Counted from the stretch's first letter, positions 29,751-40,829 are shown. The stretch is 64,000 nt of DNA from Pseudoalteromonas sp. MMG007 (GCF_018100985.1 NZ_JAGJEI010000004.1:62001-126000); one strand, 5' to 3'. A program made the numbers and translations. Notes: generated by a model from the sequence alone, not told the origin.

Positions 29751-30083
29751 TTAATCATCTTCTATATTATCAAGCCCTTTAGTTCCTTCTTTAGCTTTTA
29801 ATTTATGATGAATAGCGGATTTAATTAACATATAACCACTGATGGGCGCTGTTATTAATAAAAATATAGTGATCAGTATTTCTTTAACACTCAATCCTGT
29901 TTTAGAGTTAGCAAAAAACACCATTGCTGCAATTAATATACTCGCCATACCTAGCGTTGTAGCTTTTGTTGGACCATGTAAACGCATAAAAAAATCAGGC
30001 AGCTTTATTAAGCCCATCGAGCCTATTAAAATAAAAGCGCCGCCAAATAAAAGTAATATCGATACCACCCATTCGCTTATCAT
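29751..30083 (-). CDS. mrpG: Mrp Na+/H+ antiporter subunit G
   Basis: 110 residues, three membrane helices, with the family sequence GGAFILIGSMGLIKLPDFFMRLHGPTKATTLG near the N-terminus. MrpG is a small subunit of the multi-protein cation/proton antiporter. It is the last gene of the operon, ten bases after mrpF, and a terminator follows. Confidence 0.93.
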   Translation of the reverse strand: MISEWVVSILLLFGGAFILIGSMGLIKLPDFFMRLHGPTKATTLGMASILIAAMVFFANSKTGLSVKEILITIFLLITAPISGYMLIKSAIHHKLKAKEGTKGLDNIEDD

Positions 30084-30092
30084 TATAATACC

Positions 30093-30362
30093 TTATTCAA
30101 TTATGTCGCCGCGCAGTAAATACTTACATACTGCAACCGTACTAATAAACCCAAGCATTGCTATTAATAATGCAGCTTCGAAGTAAAGACCTGTCCCCAT
30201 GCTAATACTATATAAAATAATCAACGCAATAACGTTTATATACATTGTATCAAGTGCTAACACTCTATCCGGTACAGATGGGCCAATAATAAGTCGCCAT
30301 AAATTAAGTAATAGCGATATGCCTATCATTGAAAAAACAATGAGTAATACAATTTCTAACAT
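30093..30362 (-). CDS. mrpF: Mrp Na+/H+ antiporter subunit F
   Basis: 89 residues, three membrane helices. The signature GPSVPDRVLALDTMYINVIA is diagnostic of MrpF/MnhF. In the complex it sits with MrpG and the MrpE/B subunits at the sodium-translocating end. It overlaps mrpE by seven bases. Confidence 0.93.
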   Translation of the reverse strand: MLEIVLLIVFSMIGISLLLNLWRLIIGPSVPDRVLALDTMYINVIALIILYSISMGTGLYFEAALLIAMLGFISTVAVCKYLLRGDIIE

Positions 30363-30892
30363 TGAAATATCTCCTTTAATGGAGCTTCATAGCGTTGTTT
30401 AATTAATTTGATAAGTGCCTCTTCATCTTTTAAGTCGAGCACATGTATTAGCAGGTAACGTTGTGATGGTTCTTCACCTTCGCTAAGTGATTCAGGTATA
30501 GGATACACCTCAGCACTAACCGTACCAGGCGTTAACGACACACAGCTTGCAAGTATTGTAATTGGCATATCGTGAGTTAAATCAATAGGCACTTTTACAA
30601 AAGCGGGTCGCAATTTTTTAGCGGGGCCAATAATTAATAGCGCAACTTGCAAATTAGCAACAACAATATCGTACAACACAATAAGCAACTGCTTTAATGC
30701 TAACCCAGGCTTTAATATTAATGGCTGCGGATCTCGCAAAGAAAAACTAAGTAGTGGTATAAATATCGCAAAAAAAGTTGCTAAAACTAAATGCCCCGGT
30801 GAAACACTATTATTTAGCAGTAGCCATATTAAAAATAAAAATAAGCTACGAAATGGTGTAGGTAACCAACGATAACGGGCTTGTAATCTCAT
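30356..30892 (-). CDS. mrpE: Mrp Na+/H+ antiporter subunit E
   Basis: 178 residues with an N-terminal membrane segment and a cytoplasmic part. Typical MrpE sequence: PTPFRSLFLFLIWLLLNNSVSPGHLVL, then DMPITILASCVSLTPGTVSAEV, and the ending LLIHVLDLKDEEALIKLIKQRYE. The start overlaps the mrpD stop by one base and the end overlaps mrpF. Confidence 0.93.
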   Translation of the reverse strand: MRLQARYRWLPTPFRSLFLFLIWLLLNNSVSPGHLVLATFFAIFIPLLSFSLRDPQPLILKPGLALKQLLIVLYDIVVANLQVALLIIGPAKKLRPAFVKVPIDLTHDMPITILASCVSLTPGTVSAEVYPIPESLSEGEEPSQRYLLIHVLDLKDEEALIKLIKQRYEAPLKEIFQC

Positions 30893-32409
30893 TACTTACC
30901 TCCTCTAATAACCGCGCTAATACCGCCACTTATATCATGCAATTGGACCGCTGCATCGTGCATATAATCGCTCATTGGGCCACCAAATATTACCAACAAA
31001 GGCGAACAAGCCAATAATCCTACAATAACAACAACCTGAAGTGGGTGTGCATTTTCATCATCACTGTTGTCACTCTTTTTATCTTTTTGCTCCCAAAACA
31101 AACTTGTACCCGCTCGCGATAGTGCAATTAATAATACAAAACTGGTAATTAAATATACAGGCCAAAACAACAAGGCTTGCTCGCTATTTAATGTTGCTTT
31201 GAGAATCCATATTTTACCTACAAAACCTGAAAGAGGTGGCATACCTACAACGGTAAGAGCTGCCATAATAAAACAAGCACCCAGTAAGTAAGGCTGTTTA
31301 ACAGCGCGGCCTGCGACTAAACGGTCACCCACTTTACCTCTTTGAGTAGCAATTAAATCTGCCAATAAAAACAAAGCAGCACAAACAAGTGTAGAATGTA
31401 CTAAGTAATATAATAATGCGGCAGTCGCCGTTACATTTTGCAGAGCTATTAACGCCACTAACGTCCCCACTGATACCACAACTAAATTAGCCGTTAGCTT
31501 ACGTAGGTCTTGCGCCGCTAACACACCAATTGCACCAACTATGATTGTTGCAATAGCTAAGCCCCAAAGCCAAGACTGAGCCATGTGCTCAAGCTCTCCT
31601 GCCTGCTCGCCAAAAATAACCGTGTACACACGCAACATGGCGTAAACACCCACTTTGGTCATAATTGCAAATAGTGCAGCAACTACTGGTTTTGCGCTCG
31701 CATACGTATTTGGCAACCATAAATGCAGCGGTAAAAGCGCACCTTTAAGCGCAAATACCACCAACAATAATAAGCCACCGGCCTTTGCTAAATACACATC
31801 GTCGCCTGTAAGCAGCGACACTTTTTGTGCCATATCGGCAATATTTAATGTACCTAGCACGCCGTATAAAATGCCCAAACCGATTAAAAATACACTGGAG
31901 CCTACCAGGTTTAATATTACGTACTGAAGTGCGGCGCGGGTGTTTTGCTTATCACCAGCATGCATGAGCAATGAATATGATGCGATAAGTAGTACTTCAA
32001 AAAATACAAATACGTTAAACAAATCCCCTGTTAAAAAGGCACCGTTTACGCCAAGTATTAAAAAGTGGACTAAAGGATGAAAAAAGTTACCTTTTGCGTC
32101 ATCACCCGCACAGCCATATAAAACAACACCTAAGCCAAGTAACGATGTCAATGTAACTAACAATGTAGACAGCATATCGGCAACAAGCACAATACCAAAA
32201 GGTGCAGACCAGTTACCTATTGCGTAGACATTGATACCCGAATCATAAACATGTAGTAAAAGCAGTACACTGGTTATAAAAGTAATGATTGCCATAATGG
32301 ATGAAGCAATACGACGAATTTGTAAGCTTTTACCGCACGGTGGTAAAAGCAGAATTACCGCAGCAAGCATTGGCAGTAAAATTGGTAAAGAAGCTAAATG
32401 CTGAATCAT
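30892..32409 (-). CDS. mrpD: Mrp Na+/H+ antiporter subunit D
   Basis: 505 residues, about 14 membrane helices, homologous to the proton-pumping subunits of complex I (NuoM/N). Key residues are visible: Glu in FFEVLLIASYSLLMHAGD and Lys in ALKGALLPLHLWLPNTYASA, both in the proton path. MrpD and MrpA are the two antiporter-like cores. It overlaps mrpC by four bases and mrpE by one. Confidence 0.95.
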   Translation of the reverse strand: MIQHLASLPILLPMLAAVILLLPPCGKSLQIRRIASSIMAIITFITSVLLLLHVYDSGINVYAIGNWSAPFGIVLVADMLSTLLVTLTSLLGLGVVLYGCAGDDAKGNFFHPLVHFLILGVNGAFLTGDLFNVFVFFEVLLIASYSLLMHAGDKQNTRAALQYVILNLVGSSVFLIGLGILYGVLGTLNIADMAQKVSLLTGDDVYLAKAGGLLLLVVFALKGALLPLHLWLPNTYASAKPVVAALFAIMTKVGVYAMLRVYTVIFGEQAGELEHMAQSWLWGLAIATIIVGAIGVLAAQDLRKLTANLVVVSVGTLVALIALQNVTATAALLYYLVHSTLVCAALFLLADLIATQRGKVGDRLVAGRAVKQPYLLGACFIMAALTVVGMPPLSGFVGKIWILKATLNSEQALLFWPVYLITSFVLLIALSRAGTSLFWEQKDKKSDNSDDENAHPLQVVVIVGLLACSPLLVIFGGPMSDYMHDAAVQLHDISGGISAVIRGGK

Positions 32410-32759
32410 TTTTGCTCCTTATTATCTGTTGTACTTTTGATAACATGCCCATCTACATGGTCACTGCCTAAATCGGCTCTACCACGTATAGCCAAAATAA
32501 CCACAAACGCTGTCATCGCAAAACCAATAACAATCGCTGTAAGTACTAAGGCTTGAGGTAATGGATCGGCATATTCAGTGCCCGTACCAAGTACGACTGC
32601 TTTATTAATTGTTAAACGCCCGGCAGAAAACAAAAATAAATTAACAGCGTATGAAATCATAGTAAGACCCAGCACTACAGGGAATGTGCGAGCTCTTAGC
32701 AGTAAGAAAATACCGCAGCTGACTAATACTCCAACGCATGACGCGTACAATAATTCCAT
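32406..32759 (-). CDS. mrpC: Mrp Na+/H+ antiporter subunit C
   Basis: 117 residues, three membrane helices, a NuoK homologue. The family motif VLGLTMISYAVNLFLFSAG and the later DPLPQALVLTAIVIGFAMTA are typical. It overlaps mrpA by one base and mrpD by four. Confidence 0.94.
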   Translation of the reverse strand: MELLYASCVGVLVSCGIFLLLRARTFPVVLGLTMISYAVNLFLFSAGRLTINKAVVLGTGTEYADPLPQALVLTAIVIGFAMTAFVVILAIRGRADLGSDHVDGHVIKSTTDNKEQK

Positions 32760-35551
32760 TAAATATTTACCTCTTTTTTCTGGGTATCAGCGGTCATGTT
32801 ACCAAGGCTTGCTAAAATCATTAATGTTGCACCTACCACTGTGAGGTAAACACCTAAATCAAATACAATTGCACTTGCAAGCTCTGTCTTACCAATAAAT
32901 GGAATATCAAAATAATCAAACCATGTGGTTAAAAATGGTTTATCAAAAAACCAACTTCCTACACCAGTGAACAATGCAATACCAATTCCTGATGCGATAA
33001 TTTTGCGATAATTGACAGCAAATCGTTCACTTATCCACGCCGAGCCATGTGCCATATACTGTAATATAAAGGCGATAGATGTCACCAAGCCTGCGATAAA
33101 GCCACCGCCAGGTAAATTATGACCACGCAAAAAAATGTAAGCTGATACAAGCAAAGCAAGTGGCAATAAACTGTGCGAAATACTCGCAAGTAAAATAGGA
33201 TGGCGTTCTCTTGCCCAAGGGCGGCCTTCACCATCACTTGCAGGCATAAATAATGGAATTCGTGAAAGTACTTTATATATTCCCAGCGCTGCAATACCTA
33301 ATACGGTTATTTCACCAAGCGTGTCAAAGCCCCTAAAATCGACCAAAATAACGTTTACCACATTGGTACCGCCACCACCGGTTTTGGCATTCGCTATGAA
33401 GAAATCTGAAATAGACTCAAGTGGGCGAGTGAGTAGCGCATAACAAATACTTGCAACCACTACACCCAACGTCGAAGCAATGCCTAAGTCACGTAAAACC
33501 CGCAACGAGCTTGATTCTTTAGGTGTATGTTGCGGTAAAAAGAACAAGGCAAGCATAAGTAAAATAACCGTTGCAACCTCTACAGTTAATTGCGTAAGCG
33601 CCAAGTCAGGTGCTGAAAAGCGAGTAAATGCAACAGATACAAGCAGCCCTACAATAGAGATCATTAATAAAGCAACCACGCGCGATCTATGCCAAATAAC
33701 CGTGGCTAGAGCGCCTATTATTAATAAACCAGCGCCAATAGCGTTGTGCACATCCACAGGTGTTCGCGCCATGGTGCCAGCTAATGCTTGCATTTCAAAT
33801 AGCGGCCAGCCGGCACACAACAATACAACCCCTAGCATAATAACTAAGTAGCGCTGTAAAGAACCATTTTCAATGTGATTTACCTTTGATTGGCACCATG
33901 CTATTACAGACAACACTGCACGTTCAAACGTCTTTTTAGCATTAAATGGCGGTAAAGATGCTTGAAACTGAAATAGGTGTTTTCGATTTATATAAATAAA
34001 TAAACCACCGGCAACGGCCATAGCACTCATCAGTAATGGTAAGTTAAATCCGTGCCATAAAGCCACTTCGTAATCTGGCATCGCTTTGCCTAATACCGCT
34101 GATGATGCTGCTGATAAAATACCACCCACTATAAAGTGTGGGAAAATACCAACCAGTAAACAAATAACAACTAAAATCTCTATTGGTACACGCATATAAC
34201 GTGGCGCTTCATGAGGTGTACGTGGTAAATCTATTGGGTCGCCATTAAAAAATACATCGTGAATAAAGCGTGCTGAGTAAGCAACCGAGAAAGCACCGGC
34301 AATAGTTGCTAAAACAGGTATTAACCACGACATTGAGCCTAATACTTGCTGATGAAGTGTTTCTGCAAAAAACATTTCTTTAGATAAAAAACCATTTAGC
34401 AAGGGCACACCAGCCATTGATGCCGCAGCAACCATCGCAAGTGTCGCTGTATAAGGTAAAAATCGCCACATTCCATTGAGCTTACGCATATCACGCGTGC
34501 CTGTCTCATGGTCGATAATACCCGTTGCCATAAATAGCGATGCTTTGAACGTAGCGTGGTTAATAATATGAAGAATAGCCGCCACGGTTGCCAATTCAGT
34601 ATCTAAACCTAATAAAAGCGTGATTAAACCTAAGTGACTAATTGTTGAGTAAGCCAGCAAACCTTTTAAGTCATGTTTGAATAGCGCTATATATGCACCG
34701 GTTAATAGTGTAGTTAAGCCGGTTAAGCCAACTAAAAGAAACCACGTATCTGTACCCGACAAAGCAGGATAAAAACGTGCTAACAAAAATATACCGGCTT
34801 TAACCATCGTTGCAGAGTGAAGGTATGCACTAACAGGTGTAGGTGCTGCCATGGCATGAGGGAGCCAAAAATGAAATGGAAATTGAGCCGACTTCGTAAA
34901 AGCACCAAGTAACACTAATACTAAGGCAACTTCGTACAAATCGTGGGACTGAATTATAGCCTTGCTTGCCAAAATGGTATCTAGATTATAACTGCCAACA
35001 ATATCGCCTATTAGCATTAAGCCGCCCAGTAGCGCTAGGCCGCCAGCACCTGTTACAGCAAGCGCCATGCGCGCGCCTTTACGTGCTTCTGATTTTTGCC
35101 ACCAAAAGCTAATAAGCAAAAATGAGCTTATGCTGGTTAATTCCCAAAATAGCCAAAGCTGAATAACGTTATTTGACATAACGATGCCAAGCATTGCGGT
35201 CATAAACAGCATTAAATAGCTGTAAAGCTTAGGCATTGAATCGTTTGCATTTAAGTAGTAGCGGGTATATAAAATGACCAGCAGCCCAATACCTAAAATC
35301 ATGAACATAAATAATAAGCTAAGACCATCCAGCCTAAGTGATAAATCAAGCCCTATAGAGGGGATCCATGATAAGGAGTAACGGATAGTTTCGCCGGCTA
35401 AAACGGCAGGTGCATGGTATAAAGTAATGCCCAAAGCAGTCAAAGGAGCAAGCGCGGTTAGGCCTGCGCTTTGATTTCGGGTTAATTTACCTGTGCATGC
35501 AGAAATAACACTGCCAATTAAGGATAACAAGGGTATCCAGAGCAAAGTCAT
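32759..35551 (-). CDS. mrpA: Mrp Na+/H+ antiporter subunit A fused to subunit B
   Basis: 930 residues. The NuoL-like part (about 1-500) carries the key Glu in [15 protein letters not shown] and Lys in [20 protein letters not shown]. The C-terminal half adds the MrpA extension and, from about residue 790, an MrpB domain ([21 protein letters not shown], then [20 protein letters not shown]). No separate mrpB exists, so this is a six-gene, group-2 type operon. The complex exchanges cytoplasmic Na+ for external H+, giving salt and alkali tolerance. It is the first gene; its leader has a candidate structured RNA. Confidence 0.95.
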   Translation of the reverse strand: MTLLWIPLLSLIGSVISACTGKLTRNQSAGLTALAPLTALGITLYHAPAVLAGETIRYSLSWIPSIGLDLSLRLDGLSLLFMFMILGIGLLVILYTRYYLNANDSMPKLYSYLMLFMTAMLGIVMSNNVIQLWLFWELTSISSFLLISFWWQKSEARKGARMALAVTGAGGLALLGGLMLIGDIVGSYNLDTILASKAIIQSHDLYEVALVLVLLGAFTKSAQFPFHFWLPHAMAAPTPVSAYLHSATMVKAGIFLLARFYPALSGTDTWFLLVGLTGLTTLLTGAYIALFKHDLKGLLAYSTISHLGLITLLLGLDTELATVAAILHIINHATFKASLFMATGIIDHETGTRDMRKLNGMWRFLPYTATLAMVAAASMAGVPLLNGFLSKEMFFAETLHQQVLGSMSWLIPVLATIAGAFSVAYSARFIHDVFFNGDPIDLPRTPHEAPRYMRVPIEILVVICLLVGIFPHFIVGGILSAASSAVLGKAMPDYEVALWHGFNLPLLMSAMAVAGGLFIYINRKHLFQFQASLPPFNAKKTFERAVLSVIAWCQSKVNHIENGSLQRYLVIMLGVVLLCAGWPLFEMQALAGTMARTPVDVHNAIGAGLLIIGALATVIWHRSRVVALLMISIVGLLVSVAFTRFSAPDLALTQLTVEVATVILLMLALFFLPQHTPKESSSLRVLRDLGIASTLGVVVASICYALLTRPLESISDFFIANAKTGGGGTNVVNVILVDFRGFDTLGEITVLGIAALGIYKVLSRIPLFMPASDGEGRPWARERHPILLASISHSLLPLALLVSAYIFLRGHNLPGGGFIAGLVTSIAFILQYMAHGSAWISERFAVNYRKIIASGIGIALFTGVGSWFFDKPFLTTWFDYFDIPFIGKTELASAIVFDLGVYLTVVGATLMILASLGNMTADTQKKEVNI

Positions 35552-35586
35552 AATGTAGGGCCTTTTATTATCATAAGTTTATCAGG

Positions 35587-35615
35587 GCATCCCTCTTTTG
35601 GTGACTTAAAGATGC
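35587..35615 (-). promoter_or_regulatory. Candidate structured leader of the mrp operon
   Basis: About 36 bases upstream of mrpA, the minus strand can form a stem GCATC / GATGC closing a purine-rich 19-base loop (35587-35615), followed by GCCCTGAT and an AAAAGG ribosome site. A sodium-responsive leader would make sense for a Na+ antiporter operon, but I cannot match a known class from sequence alone. Confidence 0.3.
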
Positions 35616-35822
35616 TTTTACTACCTGTTTTTAAACGACATTAATAACTATAGTTATACTGAAAAACACTGATTTTGTCTACGAAAAGCGACGCTATATG
35701 GATGTTTAATAAACAAGATTCAACAAATTAATAAGCCTCTGAGAATCGAATATAATCTAGAGTAACTTCCACTTTTATATAGCTTTATTTGCGAGTGTAA
35801 GCGCATAAGCGTGGCATTGTAG

Positions 35823-36947
35823 TTATTCGCCAGTCATATCTAGATGATTCAACCAAAGTTCCCTGTATTGAGCAGAGAGCCCTAATTGTTGATACTGCAT
35901 AATAGACCAATTATTGCTGGGTTTATAAGCTACTCCCCCTTTTTGACAACTTTTTGCTTTATGCCAACCTATTGGTGCATCGTCATTGTGAGAAATATAT
36001 AAATTAGGGGCAACATAGCCACTGAGCCTACATAGCCATGCTTGTTTAGATTGAGATAGAACGTATTCATCTTCAAAGCCACTAAAGTGCATTAATTCAT
36101 GTAAAAACACGCTGTAATTTGCCTTAGAATTAACGAGCATAGTGCCGTTGCTTACATTTGCCATACCCTGCCTTGGCATCATAATAATAAAGTCGAAGTT
36201 TTTAGGGAGTTGTTTTTTGAGCAAAGATGTTTCCCACTGGCACTTTGCCGCTTGATTAGTACTGTGGTTACACTCAATAGTGCCCGCAACATAAATAGGT
36301 TTAGAAAAACAAAAAATATTTTCTTTTGGCTCTGGCTGCTTATTATAGGTATTAATAAGCTCAGAAAGTTTATATAAGCCACTACGATGATCGCTCATCG
36401 CTAATACATTAAACATACAGTGTGCATCTGGCTTAAATTGATCCTGCAACGATGCATAACCAAGCTTATTTATAAACGTACTTGAAACTCTATTTTGCGG
36501 TGTATTTGTTTCAAGTTTTAGATGATTTAGCACATCTCCTGCTGGCAGAGAATTTATGCTCGCGAGTAATTTTAAATCGCTCCACCTAGCTTGCTCAAGC
36601 AGATGCTTAGCTAATGTTTTACGCTGCGAAATGGTTAACTCATTTATGCTCGCAAACCAAAACTTCTTTGCCGTATCCCCTTGCTTATCATTTAAAAGCC
36701 TCAAAGAGTAAGTGTATTGTGCGATGGGTACTGAATGACGCGCAAGTTTTGCCAAGAGGGCGTTAGGTAGCGCGGCTAAATGGTGTGAAAAATAAGTGGA
36801 GAAATTCCAATAACTTTGTAGCACATTTGCTTTGGTGCTTAGTACATTCCAAAAGCCAATTCTGCCATGGTGATTACTTGAGCCTGAAATAATCAGGCTA
36901 CACAGTAATACACCTATTAACTTAATACGGTTAACTTGCGTCAACAC
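35823..36947 (-). CDS. Putative exported zinc metalloprotease (HExxH, M64-like motif)
   Basis: 374 residues. A hydrophobic N-terminal segment (KLIGVLLCSLIISGSS) suggests export. The zinc site VFLHELMHFSGFEDEY near residue 285 has the HExxHxxG..DEY form seen in IgA-peptidase M64-like enzymes. Six or more cysteines (NVLAMSD region, IFCFSKP, TIECNHS, CQWETS, WLCRLSG, KSCQKGG) suggest disulphides. The middle reads like a helical prodomain with TPR-like character. The start lies inside the end of nlpI (17-base overlap), so it is probably in the same transcript. The substrate is unknown; the family call rests mainly on the motif. Confidence 0.6.
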   Translation of the reverse strand: MLTQVNRIKLIGVLLCSLIISGSSNHHGRIGFWNVLSTKANVLQSYWNFSTYFSHHLAALPNALLAKLARHSVPIAQYTYSLRLLNDKQGDTAKKFWFASINELTISQRKTLAKHLLEQARWSDLKLLASINSLPAGDVLNHLKLETNTPQNRVSSTFINKLGYASLQDQFKPDAHCMFNVLAMSDHRSGLYKLSELINTYNKQPEPKENIFCFSKPIYVAGTIECNHSTNQAAKCQWETSLLKKQLPKNFDFIIMMPRQGMANVSNGTMLVNSKANYSVFLHELMHFSGFEDEYVLSQSKQAWLCRLSGYVAPNLYISHNDDAPIGWHKAKSCQKGGVAYKPSNNWSIMQYQQLGLSAQYRELWLNHLDMTGE

Positions 36948-37827
36948 CCGCCATCAACTCAAGTTCTAAACGCGCGTATTTATACTCAATAAACTCATGC
37001 ACATTGGTAGCAAGTGCGAGTCTAAAGTAATCTGCAGCTAAGTACTCTTCACCCGCTGCCTGATGCATTTTAGCTAAGTAAAAATACGCTTCACATAAAC
37101 GCTGAGCATACTCCTGCTCAGTTTTAACGCCGTCACTAATACCTGATAAAAAAGCATGTTCACTCATATCACCGGTATAAAGTGATATTAATTGATATGC
37201 CCACTGTGACTCATCAAGTGCTGTTGCATTGGTTTTAAGTGACTCCAACGCCTTAACTTTATCGTCTTGGGCGCTTGCTAAGTAAACCCATAAAACACGG
37301 TATGGATCGTTTGGAGAGCGCGCTAAAAACTCATCAAAATCGTTTTTAGCAAGGCCTGCTCTATCACCGTAATAAAGAGCAATACCTCTATTTAAATAGG
37401 CATACTCGTGCTCTTCATCTAGTTCAAGTGCTGAATCAAAAAACTCATAGGCTTTTTCGTATTGCTGCATCAGCGTATGTTGAATACCTAAAAAGTTATA
37501 CACCTCAGCTAAATCGGGCTTAAGTTTAACCGCACGGTTGAAATCTATGCGTGAAAGAGTGGTCATGCCTAGGCTATCAAAAAGCACACCCCGGTCATAG
37601 TAAAGCTTAGCTTGCTGCTCTTCACTTAAGTCGGCTCTATTTAATAACTCAGAATAACGAGCTATAGCAATTTCACTTCTAAAATCTGAGGCTAAAGGTG
37701 CTGTAAAAGGCACATTAACAATGGATGTAGGCTCTGTTTCAGTTGTAGTTTGGCAAGCGCTTAAAGACAAAATAGCAAAAGATGCCAAAGCTAAATGTTT
37801 GAGTATCATTAAAATCCTTAATACCAA
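36931..37827 (-). CDS. nlpI: Outer-membrane TPR lipoprotein NlpI
   Basis: 298 residues. The lipoprotein signal ends in LSLSACQTTT. Tandem TPR helices follow (KLYYDRGVLFDSLGMTTLSR, VYNFLGIQHTLMQQYEKAYE, YAYLNRGIALYYGDRAGLAK). NlpI acts as an adaptor for the protease Prc and for peptidoglycan hydrolases such as MepS. It lies directly after pnp, as in E. coli. The gene downstream encodes a metalloprotease-like protein and overlaps it by 17 bases, so this may be a species-specific adaptor-protease pair, by inference. Confidence 0.93.
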   Translation of the reverse strand: MVLRILMILKHLALASFAILSLSACQTTTETEPTSIVNVPFTAPLASDFRSEIAIARYSELLNRADLSEEQQAKLYYDRGVLFDSLGMTTLSRIDFNRAVKLKPDLAEVYNFLGIQHTLMQQYEKAYEFFDSALELDEEHEYAYLNRGIALYYGDRAGLAKNDFDEFLARSPNDPYRVLWVYLASAQDDKVKALESLKTNATALDESQWAYQLISLYTGDMSEHAFLSGISDGVKTEQEYAQRLCEAYFYLAKMHQAAGEEYLAADYFRLALATNVHEFIEYKYARLELELMAGVDAS

Positions 37828-37883
37828 GATATATCGCGATAAATATAAGACAGACCTTGTCTAGTAAGGTTTCATTAAAGCAT

Positions 37884-37912
37884 AAAAAAAGGGGCTAAAC
37901 AGCCCCTTTTTT
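37884..37912 (-). terminator. Terminator between pnp and nlpI
   Basis: Perfect stem AAAAAGGGGCT / AGCCCCTTTTT with a four-base loop, past the pnp stop codon, with T-runs on both strands. It would separate pnp from nlpI transcription. Confidence 0.9.
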
Positions 37913-37950
37913 ACTATCTAGCTAATATAGCTAGATTAATAAGTTAGCAA

Positions 37951-40077
37951 TTATGCGTCTTTTGACTCATCAGCTGCTGGAGCTGCTGATTCCATTGCTT
38001 CTTTAATGCTTAGACGTACACGACCTTGACGGTCAACTTCTAGTACTTTAACTTTAACTTCTTGACCTTCACTTAAGTGGTCAGAAACATTGTTAACACG
38101 CTCAGTACTGATTTGAGAGATATGCACTAAGCCATCTTTACCAGGAAGAATGTTTACAAACGCACCGAAGTCTACGATACGTACAACTTTACCTTCGTAG
38201 ATAGTACCTACTTCAAGTTCAGCTGTTAATTGCTCAATACGGCTAATTGCATTAGCTGCACTTTCGCCATCTGTAGCAGCAATCTTAATAGTACCGTCAT
38301 CACCGATTTCAATTGTTGTACCAGTTTCTTCAGTAAGTTGACGAATAGTAGCGCCACCTTTACCAATTACTTCTGCAATCTTCTTCTGTGGAATTTGCAT
38401 TGTGTAAATACGTGGTGCAAACATAGATAGCTCTTCAGAAGGAGCAGAAATCGCTTCGTCCATCACATTAAGAATGTGTAAACGTGCAGCTTTTGCTTGT
38501 TTAAGCGCAATTTGCATGATTTCTTGAGTGATACCTTCAATTTTGATATCCATTTGAAGTGCAGTAATACCGTTTGTTGTACCTGCTACTTTAAAGTCCA
38601 TGTCGCCTAAGTGATCTTCATCACCTAAGATATCAGAAAGAACTACAAAGTTTTCTTCTTCTTTAACTAAGCCCATTGCGATACCCGCAACAGATGCTTT
38701 AATTGGTACACCCGCGTTCATAAGTGCTAGTGAAGTACCACATACAGATGCCATTGAAGATGAACCGTTTGATTCAGTGATTTCAGATACCACACGGATT
38801 GAGTAAGGGAACTCAGTAAGTGTAGGCATTACAGCTGCAATACCACGTTTAGCTAGGTTACCGTGGCCGATTTCACGACGCTTAGGAGACCCTACAAAAC
38901 CAGTTTCACCAACACAGAATGGAGGGAAGTTGTAGTTAAGCATAAAGTGGTTTTTGTGTGTACCCGTTAAATCATCGATTAACTGTGAATCACGTTCTGT
39001 ACCAAGTGTAGCGGTAACTAATGCTTGAGTTTCACCACGTGTAAAGATAGCAGAACCGTGAGTACGCGGTAATACGCCAGTCATTACATCTAGTGCACGA
39101 ATCATATCTGGTTCACGACCATCGATACGTTTTTCGCCAGCAGCGATACGGCCACGAACGATTTTCTTCTCAAGAGAACCGAATACTTTACCAACTTCTT
39201 GCTTATCAAGCGTTTCGCCTTCAGCAAGTTCGCTTGTTAATGCTTCAATTACTGCATCTTTAGCTACGCCAAGTGCTTCTTTACGCGCTACTTTATCTGT
39301 AATGCGGTAAGCTTCACCTACTTTTTCAGCTGCAAGTTCTGCTACTTTTTCTTCAAGCGATACGTTTTTCTCAGGTGCTGACCAATCCCATGTAGGCTTG
39401 CCCGCTTCTGCTTTAAATTCGTTAATTGCTGTGATGATAGCTTGAGATTGCTCATGACCATATACAACAGCACCAAGCATAACGTCTTCTGCAAGTACGT
39501 CAGCTTCTGATTCAACCATTAGTACTGCGTTATCAGTACCTGCTACAACTAAATCAAGTTGGCTTTCTTCAAGCTCTTTTAGTGTAGGGTTAAGTACGTA
39601 TTCACCGTTGATGTAACCAACACGTGATGCACCAATTGGACCACTGAACGGGATACCAGAGATAGCAAGCGCTGCTGATGTACCAATCATCGCAACCATA
39701 TCTGGTTGGATCTCAGGGTTTACAGATACAACAGTTGCAATAACTTGTACTTCGTTAACAAAACCGCTTGGGAAAAGAGGACGAATTGGACGGTCAATAA
39801 GACGTGCAATAAGTGTTTCACCGTCGTTAGGACGACCTTCACGCTTAAGGAAACCACCAGGGATACGACCAGCAGCGTACATACGCTCTTGGTAGTTAAC
39901 TGTTAGTGGGAAAAAATCTTGTCCAGGTTGAGCTTCACGCTTACCAACAACAGTTACTAAAACTGAAGTATCGCCAATGCTTGCTAGTACTGCGCCGTCT
40001 GCTTGACGTGCGATTGCACCTGTTTCTAGGGTTACAGTGTGTTGACCTAGTTGAAATTCTTTAATAATTGCTTGCAC
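37951..40077 (-). CDS. pnp: Polynucleotide phosphorylase
   Basis: 708 residues. PNPase degrades RNA 3'-5' by phosphorolysis and is part of the degradosome. Two RNase PH domains (about 10-140 and 310-540) hold the motifs [20 protein letters not shown] and [28 protein letters not shown] domain ([22 protein letters not shown]) and an S1 domain ([28 protein letters not shown]) complete it. It is encoded just after rpsO, as in E. coli, where PNPase controls its own mRNA through the rpsO-pnp intergenic hairpin. Confidence 0.98.
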   Translation of the reverse strand: MQAIIKEFQLGQHTVTLETGAIARQADGAVLASIGDTSVLVTVVGKREAQPGQDFFPLTVNYQERMYAAGRIPGGFLKREGRPNDGETLIARLIDRPIRPLFPSGFVNEVQVIATVVSVNPEIQPDMVAMIGTSAALAISGIPFSGPIGASRVGYINGEYVLNPTLKELEESQLDLVVAGTDNAVLMVESEADVLAEDVMLGAVVYGHEQSQAIITAINEFKAEAGKPTWDWSAPEKNVSLEEKVAELAAEKVGEAYRITDKVARKEALGVAKDAVIEALTSELAEGETLDKQEVGKVFGSLEKKIVRGRIAAGEKRIDGREPDMIRALDVMTGVLPRTHGSAIFTRGETQALVTATLGTERDSQLIDDLTGTHKNHFMLNYNFPPFCVGETGFVGSPKRREIGHGNLAKRGIAAVMPTLTEFPYSIRVVSEITESNGSSSMASVCGTSLALMNAGVPIKASVAGIAMGLVKEEENFVVLSDILGDEDHLGDMDFKVAGTTNGITALQMDIKIEGITQEIMQIALKQAKAARLHILNVMDEAISAPSEELSMFAPRIYTMQIPQKKIAEVIGKGGATIRQLTEETGTTIEIGDDGTIKIAATDGESAANAISRIEQLTAELEVGTIYEGKVVRIVDFGAFVNILPGKDGLVHISQISTERVNNVSDHLSEGQEVKVKVLEVDRQGRVRLSIKEAMESAAPAADESKDA

Positions 40078-40415
40078 TTAAAATATTCCTTAAATGTTTT
40101 TATATTTCATTAATAAGTGTCATTAAAAGGGCCAATTACAGTACATAATTGTATTCAGTTGGAAATCAATTAAGTACTACAATTGGCAAAATTTTTAATG
40201 ACTGCAGATAACCTATTCATCTACGCGCATAGTATATACCAAAGCGACGTAAAATTGCGAGTCTACCCCAAGATAAAAGTAATCACTTTAGCCTTATCAT
40301 TTATCAATTGTTTTATTTATATTTCAAGGCGTTTAAATTGAAGGTATGTTGTCGGGCTACGAAATTTAGGCACAAAAAAAGGAGCTATAAAGCTCCTTTT
40401 CTCGTAATCAAGTTC
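40078..40415 (-). other. rpsO-pnp intergenic region
   Basis: About 340 bases between rpsO and pnp. It contains the rpsO terminator at its right end (40374-40400) and an AT-rich stretch. In E. coli the equivalent region folds into an RNase III-cleaved hairpin for pnp autoregulation; I saw no single long perfect hairpin here besides the terminator. Confidence 0.5.
40374..40400 (-). terminator. Terminator after rpsO
   Basis: Stem AAAAGGAGCT / AGCTCCTTTT with loop ATAA, followed by T residues on the minus strand. It lies between rpsO and pnp, so pnp depends on read-through or its own promoter. Confidence 0.88.
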
Positions 40416-40685
40416 TTAGCGACGTAGGCCAAGCTCTTGGATTAACGCAGTATAACGCGAGATATCTTTACCTTTAAGGTAATCAAGCAATTTACGGCGA
40501 GTACTTACTTTACGAAGCAGACCACGACGTGAGTGGAAGTCATGCTTGTGGTCAGCAAAGTGACCTTGAAGCTTGTTGATATCAAAAGTAAGTAATGCTA
40601 CTTGTACTTCAGGTGAACCAGTGTCGCCTTCTGCACGTGCAAATTTAGCAATGATATCGATTTTTTCTTGATTGCTTAGTGACAT
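40416..40685 (-). CDS. rpsO: Ribosomal protein uS15
   Basis: 89 residues, typical length. S15 binds the central domain of 16S rRNA and helps to form inter-subunit bridge B4. Signatures: [40 protein letters not shown] and [21 protein letters not shown] good promoter lies upstream (40759-40786). Confidence 0.98.
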   Translation of the reverse strand: MSLSNQEKIDIIAKFARAEGDTGSPEVQVALLTFDINKLQGHFADHKHDFHSRRGLLRKVSTRRKLLDYLKGKDISRYTALIQELGLRR

Positions 40686-40758
40686 AGTAACTCCAAAAAT
40701 TAAATTTAAAAGGTGTCTTAGCCGATCACTAATTCAGCCAAAACGATTAAGCGGGCGT

Positions 40759-40786
40759 ATTCTACCAACTATGGGAATAACTACAA
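40759..40786 (-). promoter_or_regulatory. Probable sigma-70 promoter of rpsO
   Basis: On the minus strand, TTGTAG (40786-40781) and TAGAAT (40764-40759) are 16 bp apart, followed by a GC-rich discriminator as expected for a growth-regulated ribosomal gene. Confidence 0.5.
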
Positions 40787-40829
40787 GCTAATTATACTAA
40801 AGATACCCTTAGGGCATTCAATATGGTAC

